A stretch of DNA of 64,000 bases from the NCBI RefSeq assembly GCF_900108855.1, contig NZ_FNXY01000002.1, positions 610,967 to 674,966 of the forward strand, written 5' to 3'. Of the stretch, positions 44,835 to 53,281 are shown piece by piece (the first letter of the stretch is position 1; each line of letters begins with the position of its first letter). The position numbers were made by a program, and so were the translations under genes. The notes beneath the pieces were generated by a model. That model was given only the letters and a program-made list of their open reading frames with translations. It was not told where the DNA came from and made no database searches. The DNA comes from Dyadobacter koreensis. GTDB taxonomy: Bacteria; Bacteroidota; Bacteroidia; Cytophagales; Spirosomataceae.

Positions 44835-45398
44835 TTGACACAGGACAGCTGTTTTTTATTGGGCTATATCGTTCGTACACATGGAACTTCGGGTGATGTG
44901 GTGATATTTCTGGATGTAGATTATCCGGAAGACTACGAAGATCTGGATTCGGTATACTTCGAACTGAAGGGCGATCTGGTTCCGTATTTTGTGGAGCGTT
45001 TCAATTTGCAGAAAGAGAGTAGGGCCATTGTCAGATTTGAAGAGGTTGACACGATAGAGAAGGCACAGGCACTGGTTGGAACTTCGCTGTTCCTTCCGCT
45101 TGACTCGCTCGCTGAACTTGAAGAAGAGGAATTTTATTATCATGAAATCAAGGGTTATACCGTGGTCGATGAAAATAAAGGAGAACTTGGCATTGTGCGG
45201 GAAGTATATTCTTTGAACGGTCAGGATCTAATTTCTATGGAGTATCAGGGCGTAGAAGTATTGATCCCAACAGCCGAAGATATCGTGTTAAAAGCAGACA
45301 AGGAAAATAAAAAATTACTGGTAAACCTTCCGGAAGGCTTACTGGAAGTTTATTTGGACAATTCTTCTGACGATAATACTCCTGACGATGCGGATTGA
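44835..45398 (+). CDS. rimM: Ribosome maturation factor RimM
   Basis: 187 residues; helps assemble the head of the 30S subunit with S19 and S16. N-terminal RimM barrel: [38 protein letters not shown]-terminal PRC-barrel: [35 protein letters not shown], then [31 protein letters not shown]. The start appears to be TTG at 44835; no ATG is available before the core. It overlaps trmD by 11 bases. Confidence 0.95.
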   Translation: MTQDSCFLLGYIVRTHGTSGDVVIFLDVDYPEDYEDLDSVYFELKGDLVPYFVERFNLQKESRAIVRFEEVDTIEKAQALVGTSLFLPLDSLAELEEEEFYYHEIKGYTVVDENKGELGIVREVYSLNGQDLISMEYQGVEVLIPTAEDIVLKADKENKKLLVNLPEGLLEVYLDNSSDDNTPDDAD

Positions 45399-46062
45399 TA
45401 TAATTTCCTGTGTTCCTAACCTCCTGGACAGCTTTTTTGCGCATTCGATTTTGAAACGTGCGCAGGAGGGAAAATATGTAGAGGTTGTCGTACATGACTT
45501 GCGGGATTACTCTGTAAATAAGCATCGATCGATTGATGATTACGCTTTTGGAGGCGGGGCAGGAATGGTACTGCAAATTGAGCCAATTGCCGGGTGCATC
45601 CGTGCTTTGCAGGCGGAGAGAGCTTACGATGAAATTATTTATCTGACACCGGACGGAGAACTGATGGAGCAGAAAATGGTCAATCAGCTTTCATTAAAGG
45701 GAAACTTGATCATGCTTTGCGGACATTACAAAGGTGTGGATCAGCGGGTGCGTGACCTGTTTATTACAAAGGAAATAAGTATTGGAGATTACGTACTATC
45801 CGGAGGAGAATTGGCAGCAGCAGTTCTGGCAGACGCGATTATTCGGTTGTTGCCCGGCGTGCTCAATGACGAAACTTCTGCATTAACAGACTCCTTCCAG
45901 GACAATTTACTGGCGCCGCCGGTTTATTCGCGTCCGTTTGACTTTGAAGGAAATGTTGTTCCTGAAATATTACTATCGGGGCATGAAGCCAAAGTGGAAG
46001 AATGGCGTTACGAACAATCTATCAAAAGGACCAAAGAAAGAAGACCGGATTTATTGAAGTAA
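45388..46062 (+). CDS. trmD: tRNA (guanine-N1)-methyltransferase TrmD
   Basis: 224-residue SPOUT methyltransferase that makes m1G37 in tRNAs. Motifs: [54 protein letters not shown] and the knot region [21 protein letters not shown], followed by the tail [15 protein letters not shown]. The ATG lies inside the end of rimM. The stop codon is part of a terminator hairpin. Confidence 0.97.
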   Translation: MRIDIISCVPNLLDSFFAHSILKRAQEGKYVEVVVHDLRDYSVNKHRSIDDYAFGGGAGMVLQIEPIAGCIRALQAERAYDEIIYLTPDGELMEQKMVNQLSLKGNLIMLCGHYKGVDQRVRDLFITKEISIGDYVLSGGELAAAVLADAIIRLLPGVLNDETSALTDSFQDNLLAPPVYSRPFDFEGNVVPEILLSGHEAKVEEWRYEQSIKRTKERRPDLLK

Positions 46063-46072
46063 ATCCGGTCTT
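46041..46072 (+). terminator. Terminator overlapping the end of trmD
   Basis: AAGACCGGATTTA (46041-46053) pairs perfectly with TAAATCCGGTCTT (46060-46072) over a 6-base loop; a TA-rich stretch follows. The trmD stop (46060-46062) is inside the right arm. It ends the rpsP-rimM-trmD unit and faces the convergent GNAT gene. Confidence 0.8.
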
Positions 46073-46104
46073 ATATATATATCAGTTTTAGCTGCGTAAC
46101 TTTT

Positions 46105-46554
46105 TTAAAAATCAAGGTTGCAGTTGATCCATTCGTCATCGAAATTTGTGCCATATTTACGGTAAAAACCAACAGCAGAAGTATTCCAATCCAAAACCTG
46201 CCACATCATACCTGTTGAACCTGTTCTTTTAGCTGCCGCAACTGTTGCATCAAATAAGACTTTTCCAATTCCGTTACCGCGCATTTCTTCGGTTACGATA
46301 ATGTCTTCCATATATAATCTTTTACCTTTCCAGGTTGAGTACCGAAAGTAATACAGAGACAATCCGATGATTTTCGAATCGACTTCTGCAACGAAAAATT
46401 CAAACAGATTTTCTTTAAAATCCCGCGACATCTTGTCGACGTTATTGCTAACCTGATCAAGTGCTCTTTCAAAAATGGCAAGTTCTTTTACTAATTCAAA
46501 AATGGCTGGGATATCTTCAAGTGTACCTTGACGGGTGGTAATATTCATGAGCAA
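46105..46554 (-). CDS. GNAT family N-acetyltransferase
   Basis: 149 residues. Features of the fold: ITTRQGTLEDIPAIFELVKELA, the beta-4/helix-3 acetyl-CoA site DIIVTEEMRGNGIGKVLFDATV, and WQVLDWNTSAVGFYRKYG. The overall pattern resembles diamine N-acetyltransferases (spermidine/thialysine type: LALFERAPDEV-like AIFERALDQV near the N-terminus), but substrate is not certain. Start may be residue 1 or the Met at residue 3. Confidence 0.9.
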   Translation of the reverse strand: MLMNITTRQGTLEDIPAIFELVKELAIFERALDQVSNNVDKMSRDFKENLFEFFVAEVDSKIIGLSLYYFRYSTWKGKRLYMEDIIVTEEMRGNGIGKVLFDATVAAAKRTGSTGMMWQVLDWNTSAVGFYRKYGTNFDDEWINCNLDF

Positions 46555-46602
46555 AGATTTTGTAATTAAAACATGTAAATAACTAATATCTACTGCATTC
46601 GC

Positions 46603-47637
46603 TTATTGATACTTCACAAAATTTTCCCACTTATCCACGATAGTCTGAAAATTTTCGGGGAGTGCGGTATCAAATTGCATCCACTCTTTTGTTGTCGGAT
46701 GGATAAAACCCAGAGATTTTGCGTGCAGTGCCTGTCCAGGGAGTAATTTAAAATTATTTTCAACAAAAACCTTAAAACTGCCCGTAGTTCCGCCTCTCAA
46801 AATTTTATCACCACCGTAAACTGTGTCATTAAAAATAGGATGACCGATGTGTTTCATATGCGCACGGATCTGGTGAGTCCGGCCCGTTTCAAGATTACAT
46901 TTAATCAGCGAAACATAACGTAGCGGTTTGATAACTTCATAGTGCGTAATTGCGTGCTTGCCTTGCGATCCGTCTTCAAAAATATCCATAACACGCCTGT
47001 CACGCGCACTGCGACCAATATGGCCCGTAATCGTTCCCTTGACTTCCTTAGGTTCACCCCAGATCAGCGCATTGTAAGTCCTTTCAATTGTATGATCTGA
47101 AAACTGTCTCGCCAGAAAGGTCATGGCAAACTCAGTCTTCGCAATCACAAGCAAACCCGAAGTATCTTTATCGATCCGGTGCACCAGTCCCGGCCGACCT
47201 TCGCCATTTCTGCCGGTTGGCAAATTTTGAAAATGGTATACCAAGGCATTGATCAAAGTACCGGTCCAGTTTCCGAAAGCCGGATGAACTACCATTCCTG
47301 TTGGTTTATTGACCAGCAGCAAGACATCATCTTCATAAATAATATCAAGTGGAATATTTTCCGGAATAATCTCTGTATCACGGGGAGGCTGTGGAAGCAG
47401 CAACGTGATAACATCGAGAGGTTTTACCTTATAACTTGATTTGACAGCGAGTCCATTCACTTTTACTGACTCTGCTTCGATACCATTTTGTATTTTTGTG
47501 CGGGAAGCATTGGGAACATGGATATTTAAAAACTTATCCAAACGCATCAACGTTTGACCTTTGTCGGCTACAATCCGGTAATGTTCAAATAAATCGTCTT
47601 CTTCGTCGGCACTATTATCAATTACTTCTAATGACAT
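46603..47637 (-). CDS. rluD: Large-subunit rRNA pseudouridine synthase (RluD family)
   Basis: I place the start at 47637 (MSLEVIDNSADEEDDLFEHY); a longer frame to 47694 would overlap the divergent gene. The N-terminal S4 RNA-binding domain reads MRLDKFLNIHVPNASRTKIQ and VKVNGLAVKSSYKV. The catalytic motif GLVHRIDKDTSGLLVIAKTE supplies the nucleophilic Asp, and GRTHQIRAHM the C-terminal RluA-family signature. RluD makes pseudouridines in helix 69 of 23S rRNA; other RluA-family targets remain possible. Confidence 0.92.
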   Translation of the reverse strand: MSLEVIDNSADEEDDLFEHYRIVADKGQTLMRLDKFLNIHVPNASRTKIQNGIEAESVKVNGLAVKSSYKVKPLDVITLLLPQPPRDTEIIPENIPLDIIYEDDVLLLVNKPTGMVVHPAFGNWTGTLINALVYHFQNLPTGRNGEGRPGLVHRIDKDTSGLLVIAKTEFAMTFLARQFSDHTIERTYNALIWGEPKEVKGTITGHIGRSARDRRVMDIFEDGSQGKHAITHYEVIKPLRYVSLIKCNLETGRTHQIRAHMKHIGHPIFNDTVYGGDKILRGGTTGSFKVFVENNFKLLPGQALHAKSLGFIHPTTKEWMQFDTALPENFQTIVDKWENFVKYQ

Positions 47638-47741
47638 CTGGAATGGTGTAAATTGAGTAACGCAAGCTATTGCAGGCAAAAACTTCCCGGGCATATCGCT
47701 TACATCCTAAGTTTATTTCTTTTACAAAACTATCAAAATTC

Positions 47742-48653
47742 GTGGACTTACTGGTTCCTTCTTTACCGACACCTATTCAGGAGCTTTCAGATATCGTTAT
47801 TAAAAAGGCAGGAGTTCATTTGTTTATAAAACGAGATGATCTGGTCCATCCGACTGTTTCGGGGAACAAATGGAGAAAGTTGAAATATAGTCTTCAGCAA
47901 GCAAAGGAGCTGGGCGCAACAACACTTCTGACTTTTGGAGGTGCATTTTCGAACCATATTTATGCTACGGCAGCGGCGGGGGCCAATCTTGGTTTCAAAA
48001 CGATTGGTATCATCAGAGGCGAAGATCCTGGGGAAAGGAAATCGCCGACGCTGCAATTTTGTGAGGAGCACGGAATGCAGTTGCATTATGTTTCAAGAGA
48101 AGAATATAAGCTGAGAAATTCTTCGGAATATGTTGATCAGTTGCGTGAAAAATTCGGAAATCCTTTTGTCATTCCGGAAGGAGGAACGTCGGAATTGGCC
48201 CTGAAAGGTGTTCGGGAAATGACAATTGAGGTTGAGCAGCAGTTAAATTCCAAACCGGATTATTATGCGGTCGCTCTTGGTACCGGGGGAACTTCGGCAG
48301 GAATTCTTACATCAGGATCTGACGTGCTGGCTTTTTCTTCTTTAAAAGGCGGGGCATTTTTAGAAAATGATATTATGGAGTTAATTCGTGGGAGTAAAGA
48401 CAATGGTCAATTCGTGCTTTTTACTGAATATCATTTTGGGGGATACGCCCGTCATACGCCTGAACTTCTTGATTTTATCACAAAATTCAAGTATGATCAT
48501 AACATCCAATTAGAGCAGGTTTATACTGGGAAAATGTTTTTTGGCCTGTATGATTTAATGGCCCGGGGATTTTTTAAGAAAGGCAGTTGCATCGTGGCTG
48601 TTCATACCGGTGGGTTGCAAGGGTTGTTGCCGGAGTTACTTTACAACTCATGA
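47742..48653 (+). CDS. PLP-dependent ACC deaminase/D-cysteine desulfhydrase family enzyme
   Basis: The likely start is GTG at 47742 (VDLLVPSLPTPIQEL), leaving 104 bases for divergent promoters; an in-frame TTG at 47670 would overlap the rluD leader. About 303 residues of the tryptophan-synthase-beta fold: KRDDLVHPTVSGNKWRKLKY with Lys43 as the probable PLP lysine, TFGGAFSNHIYATAAAG, IPEGGTSELALKG, LGTGGTSAGI and HTGGLQG. The family includes D-cysteine desulfhydrase and 1-aminocyclopropane-1-carboxylate deaminase; these cannot be told apart here. Its end overlaps the decayed PIN gene by 13 bases. Confidence 0.9.
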   Translation: MDLLVPSLPTPIQELSDIVIKKAGVHLFIKRDDLVHPTVSGNKWRKLKYSLQQAKELGATTLLTFGGAFSNHIYATAAAGANLGFKTIGIIRGEDPGERKSPTLQFCEEHGMQLHYVSREEYKLRNSSEYVDQLREKFGNPFVIPEGGTSELALKGVREMTIEVEQQLNSKPDYYAVALGTGGTSAGILTSGSDVLAFSSLKGGAFLENDIMELIRGSKDNGQFVLFTEYHFGGYARHTPELLDFITKFKYDHNIQLEQVYTGKMFFGLYDLMARGFFKKGSCIVAVHTGGLQGLLPELLYNS

Positions 48654-49024
48654 GGATTAATTACCTTTAAACCAGCAATATTTTTAAAATCTGAGGTATT
48701 TCTTGAAATCAAAACGTATTCATACAAGAGCAGTTGCAGCAATGATGGCGTCTGGCAATTTAATTTTATTTGCTTTTCGAAGATTGATAGTCTTACCAAC
48801 TACTTCTTCGGTTAATCCGAAAACAAATCATCTATGAAATCAAGAAGAATTCGATAAGATTTTTCAGGTGCCTAAAAACCGAGTATTCCTATTTTAGAAA
48901 TTACGGATAAGACGGGTACATCGTCAACAACTTTTGAAAGAAATTGACTTCCGGAATCAGGCAAATTATTATTAAGATAATCGATTACGCTATCAGTATC
49001 AATCAGGTATTTCGATTTTTCCAT
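48641..49024 (-). pseudogene. Decayed PIN-domain toxin (VapC-like)
   Basis: From the ATG at 49024-49022 the minus strand reads MEKSKYLIDTDSVIDYL, the first strand and acidic residue of a PIN ribonuclease, then stops at a TAG after KIGILGF. The same frame continues with APEKSYRILLDFIDD. A frameshift leads to FGLTEEVVGKTINLRKANK and LPDAIIAATALV, and a further shift to YEYVLISRNTSDFKNIAGLKV and NPHEL, stop at 48643-48641. One stop and two frameshifts thus interrupt a ~128-residue protein. The usual second acidic residue (KIELLG) has become Gly. The start overlaps the end of the upstream antitoxin-like gene by 22 bases. Confidence 0.85.
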
Positions 49025-49224
49025 TCGTCTCTGCTTTGTTTTAGATGAACTAGCATATCATTAGCGACATCGGATGACAATTTACCCAAATACTTTTCTG
49101 AAAGTTTTCGGACAGGTTGTTGCTCTGATTTTAAAAGTTTTATAAGATGTAAATCTTCAAGATCTTCCGAGAGCTTGCGGGCCTTACGATTTGTAATTTG
49201 CACGGGTGCAGTTCCGTATATCAT
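49003..49224 (-). CDS. Probable antitoxin of the decayed PIN module
   Basis: Small acidic/basic protein overlapping the toxin remnant at its 3' end, the usual antitoxin-toxin layout. I prefer the ATG at 49224 (MIYGTAPVQITNRKARKLSEDL, 73 residues), because a palindrome lies just upstream; an in-frame ATG at 49314 would add 30 residues and begin 3 bases after the antiporter stop. The sequence is helical and charged (LHLIKLLKSEQQPVRKLSEKYLG). It is still open although the toxin is not. I do not recognise the DNA-binding type. Confidence 0.6.
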   Translation of the reverse strand: MIYGTAPVQITNRKARKLSEDLEDLHLIKLLKSEQQPVRKLSEKYLGKLSSDVANDMLVHLKQSRDEWKNRNT

Positions 49225-49247
49225 GTATTTAGGTATGAATACATTAA

Positions 49248-49261
49248 CGTTAATATTAACG
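49248..49261. promoter_or_regulatory. Palindrome upstream of the antitoxin gene
   Basis: CGTTAATATTAACG, perfect 14-bp palindrome, 24 bases before the preferred antitoxin start. Toxin-antitoxin modules usually repress themselves through such a site. If the longer antitoxin frame is real, the palindrome would be coding instead. Confidence 0.4.
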
Positions 49262-49317
49262 CTATTTTTTGTCTTTGCCGAAATTATGTAAGCCTTGAAT
49301 AATGGCAGTGGCATTTT

Positions 49318-51564
49318 CTACCAGATACTATCCTTCCTCTGAATATATTCCTTAATCAAATCCTTCTCGCCGGCAACCCAGAGTACATCCTCCGGCTCTA
49401 TGATAACAGAAGAATCCGGGTTAAGAATGCGTTCCCCGTTCCGTTCCAGTCCTACGACCATACCGTGCGTTGATTCACGGATATGACTATTTCGAATCGA
49501 TTTTCCGATAATATTAAATTCACTTTTTACCTCAATTCGTTGCAGGGTGATTTTATCCTCCTGAGCCAGATAGGCTCCGCCGTCTCTGCTGATCTCGATA
49601 TGCCCGCGGAAATTATCCAGCTGATCATCCGTTCCAATTACTTCAATGCGATCATAGGGATAAAGAACTTCTGTCGGGCGGGGAAGTTGAATTGTTTTCG
49701 TCCCGCGCTCTATCAGGACGACATTGATACCGAAACGTTCCCGGATTCCCAGTTCCTGCAAACTTTTACCGATAAGCGAGGAGTCAGGACTAACCTCCAG
49801 AAATGCAAAGTGAGCGTCCCACGGAAGAAGTATTTTTTTTGATTTACCGCTTCCTTCAAGTTGTCTGGCGTTCAGATTTTGTAAAAAACGTTCCTCAATA
49901 CGACTATAAAATAATTGCAGCCGCTGGTAGAATAATGCAACGGCCAGGATCATTATTCCACCCGCAACCATAAGCGCAGTTGGTGTGGCGAAAAATGAAT
50001 CAAGTAATACGGCCATCAGGATTATTCCGATTAATACCCTTGATAGTTCCAGCAATAATAAAGGGCCACGACTGAATTTACGGCTCAGCCATAGTGCGGA
50101 ATATGCTTTTGTGTTGGATCGTTTGAAGATCAATGCCCAGACAAATGGAGAAATAAACAGAAACGTTACTCCGAAGATCGAACATCTTGAAAAATCGCTT
50201 TCGGGTATTCGCTGATAAATTAAAGGAGAAATTTGCTTTGCCGAAATAAGAATAATTCCAACAATTACTACTGAATTTAAAACGACGGTCTGCGCATAAG
50301 ATTGGAGAATAATTTTCCAATGCGTGTTTTTGGCGATGGTCGCAGTACTTGTACTATACCGGTTCAATTTGTTTCTCCATTTTTCTGGAATGTGCTTGTC
50401 GAGCCATTCATAAAAGGGCTCGGAAGCTTTCATCATATATGGTGTCGTGAACGTAGTGATTACTGAAACTCCAACTGCAATAGGATATAAAAACTCGCTT
50501 GTTACCTTCAGCGATAATCCCAGGTTGGCGATAATGAATGAAAATTCACCGATTTGTGATAAACTCATACCGGCCTGAATGGATTTTTTTAAGGGCTGAC
50601 CGGAAATAACTGCACCGATCGTTACATAAGTTGTTTTACCCAGAATCACGACGAAAACTAAAATAGCGGTAGGGACAGCATATTCAACCAATAATTTCGG
50701 GTTGATCAACATACCTACGGATATGAAGAAAATTGCCCCAAAAAGATCTTTCACCGGTTTTAATAAATGCTCTATCTTTTCAGCGTGCGTTGTTTCTGCA
50801 AGAATTGAGCCCATAATAAATGCCCCAAGGGCGGCAGAGAAACCTGCTTTGGTAACCAGAAAAACCATTCCGAAACATAACGCGATAGAAGTAATCAGAA
50901 CACTTTCATCGTTCATTAGATTTCGAAAGCGGCGGAGCAATGTTGGGAAAATAAATATTCCTCCCAAGAACCATAAAATCAGGAAGAAAAATAGTTTCGC
51001 AATTGATTCCAGCATCTCAATTCCGGCAAATTGCTGACTTATGGAAAGCGTCGATAACAAGACCATCAATAATACAGCAGTCAGATCTTCAATCACAAGG
51101 ATCCCGAAAACGACACTGGTAAATTGTTGCGTTTTCAAGCCAAGCTCTTCAAAGGCACGGAAAATAATGGTGGTGGACGAGATAGCAATTATGCCTCCCA
51201 GAAATAAACTGTCTATTTTATCCCAGCCTAAAAGCTGTCCGGTAATGAAACCGGTGACCAGCATAAGTGTAACTTCAAACAAACCGGTTATAGCAGCAGT
51301 ACTTCCGACTTTGACCAGTTTTTTAAAACTAAATTCTAGCCCCAGATTGAAAAGAAGGAAGATCACACCGATTTCTGCCCAGATTTCAATGGTTTTAATA
51401 TCGGTGATTGTTGGGAAAATAGTAAAATTAGGACCTACCAGCAAACCGGCAAGTATATATCCAAGGACGATAGGCTGCTTTAATTTTTTAAAAATAATGG
51501 TGATAACACCAGCCATTGTCAGGATTAAAGAAAGGTCTACAATTAGCTGTGGAACGTGGGTCAT
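49318..51564 (-). CDS. KefB-type cation:proton antiporter with tandem TrkA-C domains
   Basis: I place the start at 51564 (MTHVPQLIVDLSLILTMAG); the longer frame to 51612 would run into the sufB terminator. About 12 membrane segments of the CPA2 family: LKQPIVLGYILAGLLVGPN, IGVIFLLFNLGLEFSF, FGILVIEDLTAVLLM, SAALGAFIMGSILAET, MSLSQIGEFSFIIANLGLSL. After an extra set of membrane segments (~430-560) come two TrkA-C-like ligand domains at the C-terminus (LIGKSLQELGIRERFGINVVLI and IIGKSIRNSHIRESTHGMVVGL), without the usual NAD-binding TrkA-N domain between. It probably exchanges K+ or Na+ for protons under nucleotide control. Confidence 0.9.
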   Translation of the reverse strand: MTHVPQLIVDLSLILTMAGVITIIFKKLKQPIVLGYILAGLLVGPNFTIFPTITDIKTIEIWAEIGVIFLLFNLGLEFSFKKLVKVGSTAAITGLFEVTLMLVTGFITGQLLGWDKIDSLFLGGIIAISSTTIIFRAFEELGLKTQQFTSVVFGILVIEDLTAVLLMVLLSTLSISQQFAGIEMLESIAKLFFFLILWFLGGIFIFPTLLRRFRNLMNDESVLITSIALCFGMVFLVTKAGFSAALGAFIMGSILAETTHAEKIEHLLKPVKDLFGAIFFISVGMLINPKLLVEYAVPTAILVFVVILGKTTYVTIGAVISGQPLKKSIQAGMSLSQIGEFSFIIANLGLSLKVTSEFLYPIAVGVSVITTFTTPYMMKASEPFYEWLDKHIPEKWRNKLNRYSTSTATIAKNTHWKIILQSYAQTVVLNSVVIVGIILISAKQISPLIYQRIPESDFSRCSIFGVTFLFISPFVWALIFKRSNTKAYSALWLSRKFSRGPLLLLELSRVLIGIILMAVLLDSFFATPTALMVAGGIMILAVALFYQRLQLFYSRIEERFLQNLNARQLEGSGKSKKILLPWDAHFAFLEVSPDSSLIGKSLQELGIRERFGINVVLIERGTKTIQLPRPTEVLYPYDRIEVIGTDDQLDNFRGHIEISRDGGAYLAQEDKITLQRIEVKSEFNIIGKSIRNSHIRESTHGMVVGLERNGERILNPDSSVIIEPEDVLWVAGEKDLIKEYIQRKDSIW

Positions 51565-51610
51565 TGAGGATTGGTATTTTGCGGGAAATATAATAATACC
51601 AATAAAATAC

Positions 51611-51640
51611 AAAAAGCCTTTGATTTCTCAAAGGCTTTTT
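51611..51640 (-). terminator. sufB terminator
   Basis: AAAAAGCCTTTGA (51611-51623) pairs perfectly with TCAAAGGCTTTTT (51628-51640), loop TTTC, U-rich on the minus strand. It begins 33 bases after the sufB stop and separates sufB from the antiporter gene. Confidence 0.92.
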
Positions 51641-51672
51641 GGTATTACTTGAAAAAATGAAAGGCAAACAAC

Positions 51673-53124
51673 TTATCCTACACTTCCTTCCAGACTGATT
51701 TCCAGTAGTTTCTGAGCTTCTACGGCAAATTCCATCGGGAGTTGGTTTAAAACCTCTTTTGCGTATCCATTTACAATCAAAGCAACCGCTTGTTCCGTAG
51801 GAATTCCGCGCTGGTTGCAATAAAATAATATATCTTCTCCGATTTTAGAAGTCGTCGCTTCGTGTTCAACTGTCGCCGAAGGATTACTAACTTCAATGTA
51901 GGGGAAAGTATGCGCACCGCATTTATCGCCCAGCAATAATGAGTCACATTGCGAGAAATTCCGAGCCTTTTCTGCTTTTTTGAAAACTTGAACTAAACCT
52001 CTGTATGAGTTCTGGCTTTTTCCTGCCGAGATACCTTTTGAAACGATACGGCTCTTGGTATTTTTACCAATGTGGATCATTTTCGTTCCGGTATCAGCTT
52101 GCTGCATATTGTTAGTCACAGCAACAGAATAAAATTCTCCGATTGAATTATCACCTTTCAGTATGACAGACGGGTACTTCCATGTGATGGCAGAACCTGT
52201 TTCAACCTGAGTCCAGGAAATTTTAGAGAACGCACCATCGCACAGACCGCGTTTTGTAACGAAGTTGTAGATACCACCTTTTCCATCTTTATCACCAGGA
52301 TACCAGTTCTGAACGGTCGAATATTTAACGTTCGCATTTTCATGCGCAAAGATTTCAACAACGGCAGCGTGTAACTGATTTTCATCACGCATCGGTGCCG
52401 TGCAGCCTTCAAGATAGCTCACATGGCTGTCAGCATCTGCCACGATCAACGTGCGTTCGAACTGACCAGTACCTGCCGCATTGATACGGAAATACGTAGA
52501 AAGCTCCATCGGGCACTTAACACCTTTCGGAATATAAACGAATGATCCGTCAGAGAAAACAGCTGCGTTCAAAGCCGCGTAGAAATTATCTTTTGGCGGA
52601 ACAACTGATCCCAGATATTTTTTGACAAGATCCGGATGTTCGCGTATTGCCTCGCTGATCGAGCAGAAAATAATTCCCTTTTCTCTCAGTGATTCTTTAA
52701 AAGTTGTAAATACAGATTCAGAGTCCATAACTGCATCAACCGCGATGGAAACCCCGGAAAGTCTTTTTTGCTCATTCAATGAAATTCCCAAACGCTGGAA
52801 AGTGTCACGTAATTCAGGATCAATATCGTCCAGACTTTCAACAACTTTTTTCTTTTTCGGGGCTGAGTAATACTTAATACCCTGAAAATCAATTTTTGGA
52901 TAGTGAACATTTGGCCATTTTGGCTCAGGCATTTTCTGCCACATCGTAAATGCTTTCAAACGCCATTCCAACATCCATTCAGGTTCATTCTTTTTTGCGG
53001 AAATAAACCGTATAGTGCTCTCATCCAAGCCCATAGGAGCTTCGTCTGCTTCAATATCAGTTACAAATCCGTATTTGTATTCCGAACTGGTGATTTCCTC
53101 CAACAATTCTTCTTCTTTGCTCAT
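51673..53124 (-). CDS. sufB: Fe-S cluster assembly scaffold SufB
   Basis: 483 residues, normal length. SufB with SufC and SufD assembles Fe-S clusters under iron or oxidative stress. Recognisable blocks: [136 protein letters not shown]. Unlike most suf operons, no sufC or sufD follows: a terminator lies 33 bases after the stop. Upstream is a TAnnTTTG promoter with an FNR-like palindrome. Confidence 0.97.
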   Translation of the reverse strand: MSKEEELLEEITSSEYKYGFVTDIEADEAPMGLDESTIRFISAKKNEPEWMLEWRLKAFTMWQKMPEPKWPNVHYPKIDFQGIKYYSAPKKKKVVESLDDIDPELRDTFQRLGISLNEQKRLSGVSIAVDAVMDSESVFTTFKESLREKGIIFCSISEAIREHPDLVKKYLGSVVPPKDNFYAALNAAVFSDGSFVYIPKGVKCPMELSTYFRINAAGTGQFERTLIVADADSHVSYLEGCTAPMRDENQLHAAVVEIFAHENANVKYSTVQNWYPGDKDGKGGIYNFVTKRGLCDGAFSKISWTQVETGSAITWKYPSVILKGDNSIGEFYSVAVTNNMQQADTGTKMIHIGKNTKSRIVSKGISAGKSQNSYRGLVQVFKKAEKARNFSQCDSLLLGDKCGAHTFPYIEVSNPSATVEHEATTSKIGEDILFYCNQRGIPTEQAVALIVNGYAKEVLNQLPMEFAVEAQKLLEISLEGSVG

Positions 53125-53200
53125 AGTCTTAATTATATCACGCTATGGTTGTCGTTGTTTCAATAACACACAGAAATGACATTGAGTTTAAATATAGACT

Positions 53201-53208
53201 CAAAAATA
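53201..53208 (-). promoter_or_regulatory. sufB promoter -7 element
   Basis: On the minus strand TATTTTTG, a match to TAnnTTTG, 76 bases before the sufB start. The palindrome at 53221-53250 is centred 34.5 bases upstream of the final G, about -41 from the predicted transcript start, where class II activators bind. Confidence 0.6.
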
Positions 53209-53220
53209 CATAAAAATATG

Positions 53221-53250
53221 CACAAGTTATGACCACTGTCATAACTTGTG
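53221..53250. promoter_or_regulatory. FNR-like palindrome at the sufB promoter
   Basis: Perfect 13-bp arms CACAAGTTATGAC (53221-53233) and GTCATAACTTGTG (53238-53250) with spacer CACT. The core ATGAC-N4-GTCAT is also found at the hemN promoter (60739-60754 region) at nearly the same distance from the -7 element. The N4 spacing is that of FNR-type Crp/Fnr sites. Because hldD ends 31 bases away on the same strand, the hairpin might also, or instead, terminate hldD; the U-rich tail is weak. Confidence 0.6.
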
Positions 53251-53281
53251 ATTTAAAATCGGTTATTTAGACCGTTGAAAA

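Noticed and set aside
51041..51652. 203-codon open frame on the plus strand
   Set aside because: Antisense to the KefB-type antiporter; low-complexity Ser/Thr/Ile pattern and no domain.
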